This document shows, piece by piece, positions 5,444-5,828 of a stretch of 5,828 bases of DNA. The number at the start of each line of letters is the position of its first letter. Position 1 is the first letter of the stretch. The translations under genes and the position numbers were made by a program. Origin of the DNA: Crocinitomicaceae bacterium (GTDB taxonomy: Bacteria > Bacteroidota > Bacteroidia > Flavobacteriales_D > Crocinitomicaceae). The stretch is taken from contig DQTF01000239.1 of NCBI GenBank assembly GCA_015662935.1, positions 1 to 5,828 on the forward strand. Reading direction: 5' to 3'. The notes below the pieces were generated by a model. The model was not told the origin of the DNA. It saw only the letters and a list, made by a program, of their open reading frames with translations, and made no database searches.

Positions 5444-5457
5444 CTATGCATGCATAG
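5444..5457. promoter_or_regulatory. 14-bp perfect palindrome, candidate operator
   Basis: CTATGCATGCATAG is a perfect inverted repeat with no spacer. With single-base bulges the symmetry can be extended to ATAC on the left and GTAT on the right. It lies between two divergent genes, over the expected -33 position of the acyl-CoA dehydrogenase promoter and just before the TTTG of the plus-strand promoter. A dimeric repressor could bind here, but no regulator is encoded in the window. Confidence 0.35.
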
Positions 5458-5466
5458 AAGTATTTT

Positions 5467-5495
5467 TTTGAATTGAATATTAAATTGTACTTTAG
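5467..5495 (+). promoter_or_regulatory. Probable promoter of the gene at 5519
   Basis: TTTG (5467-5470) is followed after 17 nt by TACTTTAG (5488-5495), seven of eight matches to TAnnTTTG. Initiation would be near 5502, with a leader of about 17 nt and no Shine-Dalgarno motif before the ATG at 5519. Confidence 0.4.
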
Positions 5496-5518
5496 AGTAA
5501 TTATTACCACATCTGTCC

Positions 5519-5828
5519 ATGCAAAATGTTTTATTTTTCTTTCTTGCTTTCCTCTTTTTCTCTTGTCAATCTCAAGTGTCAAATGAATTGGAGAAAATAA
5601 ATGGAGTGAATTTGGTGTCAGAAAATGAACTGCTAAATCAAAATCAGATCACTCCTCTTCTAGGTTTAAAAAGTAATTATGCAGCAGTGATTCCATTTTC
5701 ATTTATGCCTGCAGTCGATAATCCTAATTTGACATTTGATAGTAAATGGCAATGGAAAGGGGAGAAGGTTCACGGAACAATCGAAAGTATTCAATTATTG
5801 CATAAGAATGGGGTAAAGGTCATGATAA
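5519..5828 (+). CDS. Lipoprotein resembling GH113-like TIM-barrel proteins, partial (3' end beyond window)
   Basis: The reading frame is open from the ATG at 5519 to the right edge (103 codons plus one base). It begins with a lipoprotein signal, MQNVLFFFLAFLFFSC, with lipidated C16. From about residue 27 the text INGVNLVSENELL, SNYAAVIPFSFMP, W77-Q-W79 and IQLLHKNGVKVMI resembles, from memory, the start of the glycoside hydrolase family 113-like TIM-barrel lipoproteins of Flavobacteriia: first strand with NGV, a strand ending in P-F, and a strand with K-V-M after a helix. Family 113 includes beta-mannanases. The catalytic glutamates would lie further on and cannot be seen, so activity is inference. 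It is divergent from the acyl-CoA dehydrogenase. Confidence 0.65.
   Translation, partial: MQNVLFFFLAFLFFSCQSQVSNELEKINGVNLVSENELLNQNQITPLLGLKSNYAAVIPFSFMPAVDNPNLTFDSKWQWKGEKVHGTIESIQLLHKNGVKVMI

Noticed and set aside
5391..5582. In-frame N-terminal extension of the acyl-CoA dehydrogenase by 64 codons
   Set aside because: The extension resembles no family member, crosses the divergent promoter region and overlaps the start of the plus-strand lipoprotein; the ATG at 5390 gives the usual length and N-terminus.

Overview
The window looks like a piece of a Bacteroidota chromosome, most likely order Flavobacteriales (an exact genus cannot be read from it). It is AT-rich, start codons lack Shine-Dalgarno motifs, several promoters fit the Bacteroidota form (TTG or TTTG about 20 nt before TAnnTTTG), and the small secreted proteins and lipoproteins are typical of that phylum. 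Eight genes can be supported, one of them cut by the right edge. There are no tRNA, rRNA, insertion-sequence or CRISPR features.

Layout from left to right. A divergent, exported L,D-transpeptidase-like protein (+, 72-719) runs tail-to-tail into a two-gene minus-strand unit, rnhB (RNase HII) followed by a Nudix hydrolase; these two genes overlap by one base. Divergent from rnhB is a small exported protein of unknown function (+, 1854-2228) that ends at a strong terminator, then a DUF4920 lipoprotein (+, 2352-2852). A perfect bidirectional terminator (2867-2900) separates this from two tandem paralogous cysteine-containing lipoproteins on the minus strand (2918-3172 and 3180-3482). Their promoter lies in an exact 28-bp tandem duplication. 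Upstream of that, a large acyl-CoA dehydrogenase (-, 3600-5390) ends at its own terminator. Beyond a divergent intergenic region with a 14-bp palindrome, a lipoprotein resembling the GH113-like TIM-barrel proteins of Flavobacteriia begins at 5519 and runs off the window.

How the genes relate. Most are independent housekeeping or envelope genes: cell-wall modification, removal of ribonucleotides from DNA, nucleotide-type hydrolysis, fatty-acid oxidation, and several exported proteins. The only likely shared transcription units are rnhB-Nudix and the lipoprotein pair. Nothing amounts to a new multi-gene system. The most notable points are the promoter built by the tandem duplication, the cysteine-patterned lipoprotein pair, and the altered active-site motif of the L,D-transpeptidase homologue. 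The first 71 bases hold only a leader for the first gene, with no promoter I can defend.
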